Positions 7,519 to 15,349 of a DNA stretch of 32,084 nucleotides are shown piece by piece. This DNA is from Patescibacteria group bacterium (GTDB taxonomy: Bacteria > Patescibacteriota > Minisyncoccia > Phycocordibacterales > UBA12088): contig WFWH01000041.1 of the NCBI GenBank assembly GCA_015491245.1, positions 1 to 32,084 on the forward strand, written 5' to 3'. Made by a program: the position numbers and the translations under genes. Below the pieces are notes generated by a model, which worked only from the letters and a program-made list of their open reading frames with translations, did not search any database and had not been told where the DNA came from. Numbering within the stretch: position 1 is the stretch's first letter; each line of letters begins with the position of its first letter.

Positions 7519-7845
7519 ATGGAATCAGTACTGCAGCACAAAAATTTCGTTATCATCGTAGGGACCGGCCTTATCATTGCCGCCGCATTCCTCTTTTTGT
7601 CCAAAACCGACCCGGAAAGCGCCGGTGCCGCAGCGGCGCTCTCTGCCGAAACACGTGCGCGATTGGAGCAGAGCGCTGAGATAGAGCGTGAGATTATTCA
7701 AGAGCTCCGCAAGCTGCAGTCCATCACGTTTGACGATTCTTTGTACGAAGATCCCTCCTTCCAACAATTAGTGGATTTCAGCCGCCCGATAGAGAGCCAG
7801 CCAGTGGGGCGCGACAATCCCTTTGCACCACTTTCGGTGCAGTAG
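7519..7845 (+). CDS. Small single-helix protein in PilP position
   Basis: This 108-residue protein has one N-terminal membrane helix (about residues 8-28), a charged helical middle, and a C-terminal GRDNPFAPL motif. A short R/D-PF-x-P motif also occurs in PilP and in other envelope-spanning secretion proteins. Its place after pilO is where pilP sits in Gram-negative loci. No lipobox cysteine is seen, so it is not a PilP lipoprotein. It could be a CPR-specific replacement that contacts PilN/PilO. A weak GAGG lies before ATG 7519. The gene is secure; the function is inferred from context. Confidence 0.65.
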   Translation: MESVLQHKNFVIIVGTGLIIAAAFLFLSKTDPESAGAAAALSAETRARLEQSAEIEREIIQELRKLQSITFDDSLYEDPSFQQLVDFSRPIESQPVGRDNPFAPLSVQ

Positions 7846-7850
7846 CGGAA

Positions 7851-7867
7851 AGGGCGCGCAGCGCCCT
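7851..7867 (+). terminator. GC hairpin directly after the PilP-like gene
   Basis: AGGGCGC and GCGCCCT form a perfect 7-bp stem with a GCA loop, starting 6 nt after the stop codon. There is no T-run. It may be a weak terminator or an RNA-stabilising 3' structure that adjusts expression between pilO and pilB. Confidence 0.4.
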
Positions 7868-7911
7868 CGTGCACCCGTATTTATTTGCATCATCGTAATT
7901 GATACCCTACC

Positions 7912-9750
7912 GTGGATATCCTCTCTCTACTCATTGATAAAGGGGTCATCACTGAAGCAGATGCCGCTGCATTCCGTGAGGAAGCGGCGCGCGAAGGCTT
8001 GCCCATTGAGGAGATACTAAAGCGGCATGAGGTGCCCAAAGAGACGGTGCTCGCGGTGCGCGGCGAATATTTGCAGATGCCGACGCGCGTGATCCCTGAG
8101 GGGTACGTGGTGCCCTCAGAGGTGCTCTCGCTCATTCCCGAAGAGTCGGCGCGGCACTACGGCATAGTGCCGCTCGCGTTTGCCGATGGGGTGTTAGAGG
8201 TAGGCATGACCGACCCCGATAACATAGAGGCGGTAGATGCGCTTAACTTTATCGCATCCCAAAAAGGCATGACCTATAAAATTTTTCTCATTGCCCAGGA
8301 AGATTTTGACCGCGTGCTTGCGATGTATGGCGGCATCGGTGGTGCCATCAATAAGGCGCTGACCGCACTCAATGAGGGTGGCGATGAGGAGCAAAAGCCA
8401 GTGGTACATTTGGGGGGGCGCAGTGCCCGCCCCCAGGAATCCCTTACTGCGCCCGCGACGCCGCAGGGAGTGCCGGAGGCGCGCATTGAGAGCGAGGATG
8501 CACCGGTTACCAAAATTGTGGCAACGATTATCCGTAATGCGGTAGATGGCAACGCTTCGGATATTCACATTGAAAATAACGGAGAGAAGGTGCGCGTGCG
8601 CTTTCGGGTGGACGGGGTGCTGCATACCAGTATTTTGCTCCCCACCAAGGTGCACCGTGCCATTGTGAGCCGTGTGAAAATACTCGCATCGTTAAAGTTG
8701 GATGAGCGGCGCAAGCCACAGGATGGGCGCTTTTCCGCCACCATTGACGGGCGCAAAATTGATTTTCGCGTATCTACCTTTCCTACCCGTTTCGGGGAAA
8801 AGGTGGTGCTGCGCATTTTGGATCCGGAAAAGGGCATTACGCGCCTGGAAGAGTTGGGCATGGGTGAGGCGCACATCAAAACGGTGCGTACCGCCATACA
8901 GAAGCCCTACGGCATGGTGCTCATCACAGGTCCCACCGGATCGGGAAAATCCACCACGCTTTACGCCATGCTGTCAGAAATGGATACCGAGCGCAAAAAC
9001 GTCGTCTCTCTGGAGGATCCGGTGGAGTACAACATTGCGGGGGTCAGCCAATCGCAAGTGCGCCCCGATATCGGCTACACCTTTGCCAACGGCCTGCGCT
9101 CCATTTTGCGCCAGGATCCGGATGTGATCATGGTGGGCGAGATACGCGACAAGGAAACGGCGCAGTTGGCGGTGCAGTCAGCCCTGACGGGGCATTTGGT
9201 TCTCTCCACACTCCACACCAATACCGCAATCGGCGCGATCCCCCGCCTGCGCAACATGGGGGTAGACCCTTATCTCATCGCGCCCACACTGGAGCTCGTC
9301 ATTGGCCAGCGTTTGGTGCGCCGCCTGTACCCGGGCTCGGGGCGCAAAATTCCGCTGGAGGGCACGCTGAAAAAGATGTTAGATGAGCAATTTGCAGATT
9401 TGCCCGAAGAGTACAAGAAAGACATTCCCTTGGACCAGGGCTATATCTGGGGGCTCCAGCCCACCGGTGATTGCCCCACCGGTACACGCGGGCGTACCGC
9501 GGTACACGAGGTGCTGGCGGTAACCCGAGAATTTGAGGATGCCATTCTCAACGATGCGGGAGAAAACGAACTGTACGACTTGGCGCGCAGCAAGGGCTAC
9601 CTTACCATGCGCGAATCAGCGATCGTCAAAGCGCTCAAAGGCGAGATACCGCTGGAAGAGGTTAATACGCTGGGCGGATCGTTTGCGGCGCTCGCCGAGG
9701 AAGAGGCGGTGCAAAACCCGGCTCAACCCCCCGAGGAAATTGCCGTATAA
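7912..9750 (+). CDS. pilB: Type IV pilus extension ATPase PilB (GspE family)
   Basis: This 612-residue protein has N1/N2 domains (residues 1-150 or so, MshEN-like) and a C-terminal AAA+-type motor. It shows Walker A GPTGSGKST (about 340-348), Asp box LEDPVEY, Walker B DPDVIMVGEIRD, and His box STLHTNTA. It drives pilus polymerisation from the cytoplasmic face together with PilC and PilM. The four-cysteine zinc site typical of PilB/GspE is largely missing: the first pair reads LYPGSGRK, and only one Cys remains in the GDCPTGTRGR region. The start is GTG 7912, matching the family N-terminus. The TAA stop is part of a TATAAT that could drive the next gene. High certainty. Confidence 0.95.
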   Translation: MDILSLLIDKGVITEADAAAFREEAAREGLPIEEILKRHEVPKETVLAVRGEYLQMPTRVIPEGYVVPSEVLSLIPEESARHYGIVPLAFADGVLEVGMTDPDNIEAVDALNFIASQKGMTYKIFLIAQEDFDRVLAMYGGIGGAINKALTALNEGGDEEQKPVVHLGGRSARPQESLTAPATPQGVPEARIESEDAPVTKIVATIIRNAVDGNASDIHIENNGEKVRVRFRVDGVLHTSILLPTKVHRAIVSRVKILASLKLDERRKPQDGRFSATIDGRKIDFRVSTFPTRFGEKVVLRILDPEKGITRLEELGMGEAHIKTVRTAIQKPYGMVLITGPTGSGKSTTLYAMLSEMDTERKNVVSLEDPVEYNIAGVSQSQVRPDIGYTFANGLRSILRQDPDVIMVGEIRDKETAQLAVQSALTGHLVLSTLHTNTAIGAIPRLRNMGVDPYLIAPTLELVIGQRLVRRLYPGSGRKIPLEGTLKKMLDEQFADLPEEYKKDIPLDQGYIWGLQPTGDCPTGTRGRTAVHEVLAVTREFEDAILNDAGENELYDLARSKGYLTMRESAIVKALKGEIPLEEVNTLGGSFAALAEEEAVQNPAQPPEEIAV

Positions 9751-9751
9751 T
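9746..9751 (+). promoter_or_regulatory. TATAAT overlapping the pilB stop codon
   Basis: A perfect TATAAT in the context GCCGTATAAT includes the pilB TAA stop. It lies 15 nt before the receiver gene ATG at 9767, so the mRNA leader would be about 8 nt. The wider CCGTATAAT string is identical to that at 5974 and 12701. Confidence 0.5.
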
Positions 9752-9766
9752 AGTGACCGCACGCGC

Positions 9767-10210
9767 ATGAAAAAAGGAAAACAACCTCCCAAGGTGGTGT
9801 TGGTGGATGACGACGAGTTTCTCGTTGACATGTATGCGCACAAGTTCAAGGAGCGCGGAGTTGACGTGGCGGCATTCCGCAAGGGGGAAGAGGCGCTGGC
9901 GTATCTGCGGCAAGGAAACACCCCTGATCTTTTGGTCGTTGATCTTGTGATGCCGAACGTAGACGGGCTCACATTGCTGCGCGCGGTGCAAGACATGCGC
10001 CTTTCTCCCCGGCCGGTCATTATTATTCTTTCCAACCAGGGGCAGGAAGAAGACATTGAAAAGGCGCGCGCACTGGGGGCGGACGGCTACCTTATCAAAG
10101 CAAACGCGGTACCTTCCGAGGTAATTGAAATGTGCCTCAACCACCTGGAAGGGAGAGGCGCGTCAAGTGTCGCACAGGGGCACGATGCGCATCTAGCGGC
10201 GCATCGCTAA
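9767..10210 (+). CDS. Stand-alone response regulator receiver protein
   Basis: This 147-residue protein consists of one REC domain without an output domain. The acidic pocket is DDD (14-16), the phospho-acceptor is D59 in VVDLVMP, the switch Ser is S89 in LSNQ, and the conserved lysine is K111 in YLIKA. All catalytic residues are present, so it should be phosphorylatable. The last 25 residues are low in structure. It sits between pilB (16 nt upstream) and pilT (15 nt downstream), suggesting a CheY/PilG-like role in switching between extension and retraction. No histidine kinase is in the window. The start is ATG 9767 with a TATAAT upstream. The domain is certain; its target is inferred. Confidence 0.9.
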   Translation: MKKGKQPPKVVLVDDDEFLVDMYAHKFKERGVDVAAFRKGEEALAYLRQGNTPDLLVVDLVMPNVDGLTLLRAVQDMRLSPRPVIIILSNQGQEEDIEKARALGADGYLIKANAVPSEVIEMCLNHLEGRGASSVAQGHDAHLAAHR

Positions 10211-10225
10211 AAGCGTGGCAATATT

Positions 10226-11347
10226 ATGGACCGAGAAGCACACAGCATTTATCTGCAGCACGCCGCTAAATTGGTACAGGAGGGGCGCGACTACACCGAT
10301 GATCTGAAAGCGCTGGTGGATACCGTGGTGAGCGAGGGTGCGTCGGATTTGCACTGTACGGTGGGTTACCATCCCACGATGCGGGTGGAGGGTGCGCTCA
10401 TTCCCCTCACCCAGTTTGAGAAACTAACGCCCGAAGACACGGCGGGATTGGCGCGCGCGCTCCTGAACGATGCGCAGATGCGTTTCTTTTTTGCCCAAGA
10501 GGAAATTGATTTTTCCTATACGGCAGCCGAACAGGTGCGCTTTCGCGGCAACGCGGCATTTGAGCGGGGCAATATTGCCATTTCGCTTCGCCTCATCAAC
10601 AACCTCATCCGCTCCTTGGAGGAGTTGCGGCTTCCTCCCATTTTGGAGGAGTTTACCAAGCATAAGCAGGGGTTCTTCCTGGTAGTGGGGCCGGTAGGGC
10701 AGGGCAAAACCACCACGCTTGCCGCTATGCTGCAAATTATTAACGAGCAGCGCACGGAAAAAATTGTCACCATTGAGGACCCCATAGAGTATCTATTTAC
10801 CCCGAAAAAATCCATGATAATCCAACGCGAGGCGCGGGTGGACACGAAAGATTTTCACCATGCCCTGCGCGCCGCCTTACGCCAAGACGTAAACGTCATC
10901 ATGGTGGGGGAGATGCGCGCGATGGAAACCATAGCGAGTGGGGTTACCGCCGCCGAGACGGGGCATTTGGTGTATTCCACGCTTCATACCAACAACGCTG
11001 CGCAAACCATTGACCGCATCATTGATTCGTTTCCCGCCGGCCAGCAGGACCAGATACGGGTGCAACTCGCCTCCAGTTTGACCGGCATTTTCTCCCAGCG
11101 CCTCGTGCCCAGCATTGCCGGCGGGCGCGTGCCCGCCTACGAGCTTCTGATCAACACCAAGGCCGTAGCAAACCTCATCCGCGAGCGGCGCACCCATGAG
11201 ATCAATACCGTTATTGAAACGGGAGTGGAAGAGGGCATGATTTCGCTGAACCACTCGCTCGCGGAGCTTGTGCGCCGCGGCGAGGTGGCGGTAGAGCAAG
11301 CGTTTGTGGTGTCCACCGAGCCGAAGGAGCTGGAGCGCCTCTTGTGA
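10226..11347 (+). CDS. pilT: Type IV pilus retraction ATPase PilT
   Basis: This 373-residue protein of normal PilT length has an N-terminal PAS-like domain containing SDLHCTVGYHP. It shows Walker A GPVGQGKTT (about residue 155; Gln replaces the common Ser but the P-loop is intact), Asp box IEDPIEY, Walker B NVIMVGEMRA, and His box STLHTNNA. The C-terminal AVANLIRERRT corresponds to the AIRNLIRE motif required for retraction. It depolymerises the pilus, giving twitching and DNA uptake. No Shine-Dalgarno sequence precedes ATG 10226. A hairpin follows the stop. High certainty. Confidence 0.94.
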   Translation: MDREAHSIYLQHAAKLVQEGRDYTDDLKALVDTVVSEGASDLHCTVGYHPTMRVEGALIPLTQFEKLTPEDTAGLARALLNDAQMRFFFAQEEIDFSYTAAEQVRFRGNAAFERGNIAISLRLINNLIRSLEELRLPPILEEFTKHKQGFFLVVGPVGQGKTTTLAAMLQIINEQRTEKIVTIEDPIEYLFTPKKSMIIQREARVDTKDFHHALRAALRQDVNVIMVGEMRAMETIASGVTAAETGHLVYSTLHTNNAAQTIDRIIDSFPAGQQDQIRVQLASSLTGIFSQRLVPSIAGGRVPAYELLINTKAVANLIRERRTHEINTVIETGVEEGMISLNHSLAELVRRGEVAVEQAFVVSTEPKELERLL

Positions 11348-11370
11348 CGGCGCGCGCTGCACGCGCGCCG
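11348..11370 (+). terminator. GC hairpin directly after pilT
   Basis: A 9-bp stem (CGGCGCGCG and CGCGCGCCG) with a 5-nt CTGCA loop begins at the base after the pilT stop. The following GCGCCTTTCTCTG is only weakly T-rich. It is probably a partial terminator or 3'-end structure. Confidence 0.45.
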
Positions 11371-11431
11371 CGCCTTTCTCTGTTAGGATACTATATACCA
11401 TTCCACGGAAGCGCATCTGAAAAATCCGCCT

Positions 11432-12640
11432 ATGCTGTTTACCTACAAAGTTATTTCCCAAAATGGGCAAAAGTTTGAGGGGGAAATAGAGGCCATAAAC
11501 CAAGATGTGGCGATCAGTAGCCTGCAGAACCGCGGGTTCATCGTGGCGGATATCCGCCCAGCCGAGAAAAAGTCCCCCTGGGAGTGGGAATTCTCCTTCG
11601 GTAGCGGCATCTCAACGCGCGACATCGTGATCGTTTCGCGCCAAATCGCCACCCTGTTTGAGGCGCAGGTATCGGCACTGCGCATTTTCCGCCTTTTGGC
11701 GACTGAGATGGAGAATAAAAACCTGCAGCGCGTGTTTGCCGCGGTGGCAGATGATTTGCAGGGTGGCAGCTCCATTTCACGCGCACTCGCCAAACACCCG
11801 CAGGTATTTTCTGAATTCTACGTCAACATGGTGCGTACCGGTGAGGAGACGGGAAAACTGGACGAAGTATTTACGTTCCTCGCGGATTATTTGGACCGCA
11901 CTTATGAGATTACGAGCAAGGCGCGCAATGCGCTCGTCTACCCGGCATTTGTGATTGCCACATTCATTATCGTGATGTGGCTTATGCTCACCATGGTGAT
12001 ACCGCGCCTGGGCGACATGCTGCGCGAGTCGGGGCTGGAGCCGCCCGTGTACACCAAGGTAGTGCTCGCGCTCTCCGATTTTGCAACGAGTTACAGCTAT
12101 GTGCTGCTTTTTCTTATCGCGGCACTCTCAATAGCGCTGTGGCGCTACTACCGCACTCCGCAGGGGCGCCTTGCGATGGACGAGCTGAAGTTGCGCCTTC
12201 CCGCGGTGGGTAATTTGTACCGCAAGCTGTATCTCTCGCGCATTGCCGATAATGTGAGCACCATGCTGGACAGCGGCATATCCATGGTGCGCACGCTGGA
12301 GGTGACTGCCGAGGTGGTAGATAATGCGGTGTACCGCACCATCCTCAGGACCGCGCTACAGGAGGTGAAAAACGGCATGGCGCTCTCAGGTGCGCTCTCA
12401 CGCTATCCCGAAATACCCAGCATTATGGTGCAGATGATACGTGTGGGTGAAGAGACGGGGGAGTTGGGCACCATCCTGCGAACCCTCTCCAAGTTTTACC
12501 GCCGCGAGGTGGAAAACGCCGTGGATACCCTTATCGGACTCATAGAGCCCGCGATGATTGTGGCGCTGGGGCTGGGCGTGGGCGTGTTGCTCGCTTCGGT
12601 GCTTATTCCGATTTACAACATCACACTCTCCATTCAATAG
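11432..12640 (+). CDS. pilC: Type IV pilus platform protein PilC (GspF family)
   Basis: This 402-residue polytopic membrane protein has two GspF repeats, each ending in the pattern MVRTGEETGKLDEVF (about residues 130-145) and MIRVGEETGELGTIL (about 333-348). Membrane helices lie at about 170-192, 220-240 and 375-398. PilC is the platform that transmits motor ATPase rotation to pilin insertion. The N-terminus FTYKVISQNGQKFEGEIEA matches the family, supporting ATG 11432. A GATACT/TATACC region about 40 nt upstream could be its own promoter. High certainty. Confidence 0.95.
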   Translation: MLFTYKVISQNGQKFEGEIEAINQDVAISSLQNRGFIVADIRPAEKKSPWEWEFSFGSGISTRDIVIVSRQIATLFEAQVSALRIFRLLATEMENKNLQRVFAAVADDLQGGSSISRALAKHPQVFSEFYVNMVRTGEETGKLDEVFTFLADYLDRTYEITSKARNALVYPAFVIATFIIVMWLMLTMVIPRLGDMLRESGLEPPVYTKVVLALSDFATSYSYVLLFLIAALSIALWRYYRTPQGRLAMDELKLRLPAVGNLYRKLYLSRIADNVSTMLDSGISMVRTLEVTAEVVDNAVYRTILRTALQEVKNGMALSGALSRYPEIPSIMVQMIRVGEETGELGTILRTLSKFYRREVENAVDTLIGLIEPAMIVALGLGVGVLLASVLIPIYNITLSIQ

Positions 12641-12700
12641 TGTCTCTTGTTGCCGCTACTGTTATCCACAGCCCTTTTCTGCATACGGGAGGTAAGACCG

Positions 12701-12786
12701 TATAATACAAGCATAATCGACGAGGGTGGTCCTAGGTCAGCCCCCTTTTAAGCGCGATTATTATTCAGCATAGCTTTTATTAATCT
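12701..12786 (+). promoter_or_regulatory. Promoter and long leader of the probable major pilin
   Basis: A perfect TATAAT (12701-12706, in CCGTATAAT) is followed by a leader of about 74 nt before ATG 12787. This is long for the window. The leader contains GGGTGGTCCTAGG and a CCCCC run that may pair, followed by an A/T-rich stretch, with no clear Shine-Dalgarno sequence. A separate, strong promoter fits the high expression expected of a major pilin. Any regulatory role of the leader is inferred. Confidence 0.5.
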
Positions 12787-13212
12787 ATGGTATCTATGCG
12801 TACACGTAACACTACGCGAGGGTTCACCCTCATCGAACTTTTGGTGGTGATCGCCATCATCGGCATCCTCGCATCGGTCGTGCTTGCCTCGCTCGGCAGT
12901 GCACGCGAACGCGCGCGCCTGGCATCTGCACAATCTTCGCTCAAAAGCGCGCAGGCAGCGGCAGTGATCTGTGAGGATGGGGGCGGCACGGTGCAGCCTG
13001 CTGCTTCGGGAACCGCACCCACTGCGGGATCAAATATTTGCAGCGATACTGCGATTACCGATGCCACGTACCCGTCTTTGCCTGCTAACTGGGCGTATAC
13101 AAATTCCACTGCGGGTGGTTCTGCGGGAGACGGAGTCTTCACTATTGAGGCTTCGGGAGAGGGCAACACCATCACTTGTGATGCCAATGCGTGCTCTACT
13201 ACAAGTGCGTAA
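12787..13212 (+). CDS. pilA: Probable major type IV pilin (prepilin)
   Basis: This 141-residue protein has a classic class III signal. The leader ends at R-G12, and the mature part begins F13[10 protein letters not shown], with Glu at position 5, then the hydrophobic N-terminal helix. The globular part is small, rich in Ala/Ser/Thr/Gly, with paired cysteines (ICEDG and SNICSD near the middle, ITCDANAC at the end) likely to form disulfides. Its own promoter, a strong terminator after it and its small size make it the best candidate for the main pilus subunit; this is inferred. ATG 12787 or ATG 12796 could both start it. Prepilin status is certain. Confidence 0.88.
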   Translation: MVSMRTRNTTRGFTLIELLVVIAIIGILASVVLASLGSARERARLASAQSSLKSAQAAAVICEDGGGTVQPAASGTAPTAGSNICSDTAITDATYPSLPANWAYTNSTAGGSAGDGVFTIEASGEGNTITCDANACSTTSA

Positions 13213-13237
13213 ACAAAAACATAATAAGCAGAACGCA

Positions 13238-13265
13238 AGAAAAACCCCGCATGCGGGGTTTTTCT
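13238..13265. terminator. Strong bidirectional terminator between two pilins
   Basis: This is a perfect 28-nt palindrome (AGAAAAACCCC to GGGGTTTTTCT around GCATGC), followed by TTTTG. It starts 26 nt after the stop of the first pilin and separates it from the rest of the pilin genes. The A-run on the left and the T-run on the right allow termination in both directions. Confidence 0.88.
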
Positions 13266-13282
13266 TTTTGTACACCCTGCGG

Positions 13283-13288
13283 TATGCT
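13283..13288 (+). promoter_or_regulatory. -10 element of the GspG-like pilin, near-leaderless
   Basis: TATGCT ends 8 nt before the ATG at 13297, just past the strong terminator. The gene therefore needs its own promoter, which supports this element. Transcription would begin within 1-2 nt of the start codon. Confidence 0.55.
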
Positions 13289-13296
13289 TAAGAACA

Positions 13297-13746
13297 ATGA
13301 GTGTGTCCGCACCAAGAAGTGCACCGGGTGCCGCAAAAGGTTTTTCCCTTGCAGAGCTGCTGGTGGTGCTAGGCGTCATCAGCATCCTCGCTGCCACCGT
13401 TATGGTGAGTTTGAGTGATTCACGCGTAAAGGCGCGCGATGCACAGCGGGTGAGTGAGCTGCAAAACCTGAAGGTGGCACTGGAACTCTACCGCGATGCC
13501 AACGGCGGCACCTATCCCGCATCACTCTCCGACCTCACCCCCACCTATGTAGATCCCGTTCCGTCTGATCCGTTGAGCGGCAACGCCTACACCTATGTTC
13601 CCTCGTCCGGAAACGGCACCTATGTGCTCATAGCGCCCGATTTTGAGAAAGCGTCTAACCTCCCCGACGACGACAAAAACGGCACTATCCTCAACCAAGA
13701 CTGCGGCAACGCCGATGATCCCCTGCCGTACTGTGTCCAGCCCTGA
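13297..13746 (+). CDS. GspG-like pilin / pseudopilin
   Basis: This 149-residue prepilin is cleaved after G15: AAKG then FSLAELLVVLGVISILAATV, with Glu at +5. The mature domain contains LELYRDANGGTYPASLSDL, then TYVDPVPSDPLSGNAYTYV, which is close to the major pseudopilin GspG/PulG of type II secretion and to many Gram-positive-type pilins. The acidic C-terminal region (DFEKASNLPDDDKNG) could bind calcium, as in GspG, but the exact ligands are not clear. It lies after a strong terminator with its own near-leaderless -10. It could be a second major pilin or a minor one. Prepilin status is certain. Confidence 0.88.
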   Translation: MSVSAPRSAPGAAKGFSLAELLVVLGVISILAATVMVSLSDSRVKARDAQRVSELQNLKVALELYRDANGGTYPASLSDLTPTYVDPVPSDPLSGNAYTYVPSSGNGTYVLIAPDFEKASNLPDDDKNGTILNQDCGNADDPLPYCVQP

Positions 13747-13766
13747 ATGTAACTTACCGCACCGCC

Positions 13767-14597
13767 GTGCTTTCTTCGCTACTCATTTCCTCTTTTGCGT
13801 TTGTTTTCGGCACGCTCGTCGGGAGCTTTCTCAACGTGGTGCTGATGCGCCGCGGTGTGCGCTCCCCGTGGCGGGGGCGCTCTGCGTGCCGCGCGTGCGC
13901 GCGTGTGCTCTCGGCGCTGGAGCTTATTCCACTCATTTCTTTCGCAGCGCTGCGCGGCAGGTGCCGCACCTGCGGTGCCACGCTCTCCCTCCAGTATCCC
14001 GCAGTGGAGCTGCTCACCGGTTTTTTGTTTCTCTTTTCCTCCCTTGCGCTCGCGCCGCAGAGCTCGGCGGCGTGGGGCACACTCGCGTTTTGGTGGATTG
14101 CTATGAGTTTTTTCGTGCTCATTGCGGTGTATGACTGGCGCCACGCGCTCATACCCGACGAGTACCTCATTCCCTTTGCGGCGGCGGGTGCTGCCTACGC
14201 GCTCTATACGGCCGCGCTCTCCTCCGCTTTTGGGGAAGTGCTCTTAGACCGCGCCCTCGCCGCGGTACTGCTGTTCCTTCCCTTTTACGCCCTTTGGCAC
14301 TATTCAGAGGGGAGATGGATAGGGCTCGCGGATGGGAAGCTTGCTGCGGCGCTCGGTGTGTGGCTGGGGCTCTCCCAAGGGCTTTCCGCGGTGGCGCTTT
14401 CTTTTTGGGTGGGCGCTGCGGTGGTGCTCCTTTTCATGGCGGCGCAGCGCTTGTTGCACTACCGCGACGCGCTCACCATGAAGAGCGAGATACCCTTCGG
14501 ACCCTTCATGGTTGCAGGCGCGCTCCTGGTACTGTTTTTTGATATTTCCGCCGTCGATGCGACACAGTGGCTGGTTTCCCTCTTTCCTTTTTCCTAA
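13767..14597 (+). CDS. pilD: Prepilin peptidase / N-methyltransferase PilD
   Basis: This 276-residue polytopic membrane aspartic protease cleaves prepilin leaders and methylates the new N-terminus. The N-terminal domain holds GTLVGSFLNVV and the two zinc CxxC pairs (C41/C44, C66/C69). The catalytic aspartates are D123 in VYDWRHALIPD and D189 in GLADGK, where the usual GxGD motif has Ala instead of the second Gly. At least six hydrophobic helices are visible. The start is GTG 13767, 20 nt after the preceding pilin, fitting the typical N-terminus. It would serve all the prepilins encoded around it. High certainty. Confidence 0.94.
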   Translation: MLSSLLISSFAFVFGTLVGSFLNVVLMRRGVRSPWRGRSACRACARVLSALELIPLISFAALRGRCRTCGATLSLQYPAVELLTGFLFLFSSLALAPQSSAAWGTLAFWWIAMSFFVLIAVYDWRHALIPDEYLIPFAAAGAAYALYTAALSSAFGEVLLDRALAAVLLFLPFYALWHYSEGRWIGLADGKLAAALGVWLGLSQGLSAVALSFWVGAAVVLLFMAAQRLLHYRDALTMKSEIPFGPFMVAGALLVLFFDISAVDATQWLVSLFPFS

Positions 14598-14629
14598 TTG
14601 GTGCCATTGGTATTTGGAAGAACGTGCCC

Positions 14630-14635
14630 TACAAT
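14630..14635 (+). promoter_or_regulatory. -10 element before the GspH-like prepilin, near-leaderless
   Basis: TACAAT ends 9 nt before ATG 14645, about 33 nt after the pilD stop. Spacing is the same as at tyrS. Confidence 0.5.
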
Positions 14636-14644
14636 ACAAGCTGT

Positions 14645-15310
14645 ATGTTCTCGCGTTTTATACTTACGCGCGGGCGCCGTGGTGCCAGTGTGCAGCCTTG
14701 CTTTAAGGCGCAGGAGTTGCAAGGTGTGCGGGGCTTCACTCTCATTGAGCTTCTTACGGTTATTGCGATTATCATTTTTATCTCCAGCGCACTCTTTTTT
14801 CAGGGTGCGCGCCAGCGTGCGGGGACTGAGGTGAAAAATGCCGCCTACGGCCTCGCGCTCCAACTGCGCGAGTTGCAAGCGGAAGCGCTCGGAGTACGGG
14901 GAAAAAGTGGCGATTTTAGCGGCCGTGTGGGGATGAATTTCTTCCTTGAGGTAGATGACCAAAAAGACGACCGCGAGTATGTTACCTTTGTGGATGCAGA
15001 TGATGATTTCCGCTACACCCCCGCCGCCGATACGCTGCTGGATACCTTGGCATTACCGGCGCGCGTGCGCATCCGTGAAATTAACCGATTGGGAAGCGGC
15101 CAGGACCCCGCTACGGTCACGCCCGGTGGTGAGAGTAACGGGGTGACGGTCGTGTTTGTGCGCCCAGTGCCGGATGCCACCATTTCCTTAGTGCAGGCAG
15201 CTGCGGCGTACCCTTGGACGGGCGCAGAGATAGTGCTAGAGAGCACCTTGGATAATACGGTCGCCGCCAAGGTGGTGGTGAAGGATGCAGGGGTTATCTA
15301 TGTGGAGTAG
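14645..15310 (+). CDS. GspH/FimT-like minor prepilin
   Basis: This 221-residue prepilin has a long 30-residue leader ending VRG, then F31-TLIELLTVIAIIIFISSALFF, with Glu at +5. The following KNAAYGLALQLRELQAEALGVR helix is like that of FimT/GspH minor pilins, and the rest is a beta-rich globular domain with aspartate-rich loops (VDADDDF, VDDQKDD). GspH/FimT-like pilins belong to the tip-initiation complex, and FimT-type pilins can bind DNA. The frame is open from 14567, but ATG 14645 is supported by a -10 at 14630. Prepilin status is certain; the subfamily is likely. Confidence 0.85.
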   Translation: MFSRFILTRGRRGASVQPCFKAQELQGVRGFTLIELLTVIAIIIFISSALFFQGARQRAGTEVKNAAYGLALQLRELQAEALGVRGKSGDFSGRVGMNFFLEVDDQKDDREYVTFVDADDDFRYTPAADTLLDTLALPARVRIREINRLGSGQDPATVTPGGESNGVTVVFVRPVPDATISLVQAAAAYPWTGAEIVLESTLDNTVAAKVVVKDAGVIYVE

Positions 15311-15349
15311 AATATTGCTTAAGGAAACGCCGCACCCTCACGCCCTGTT

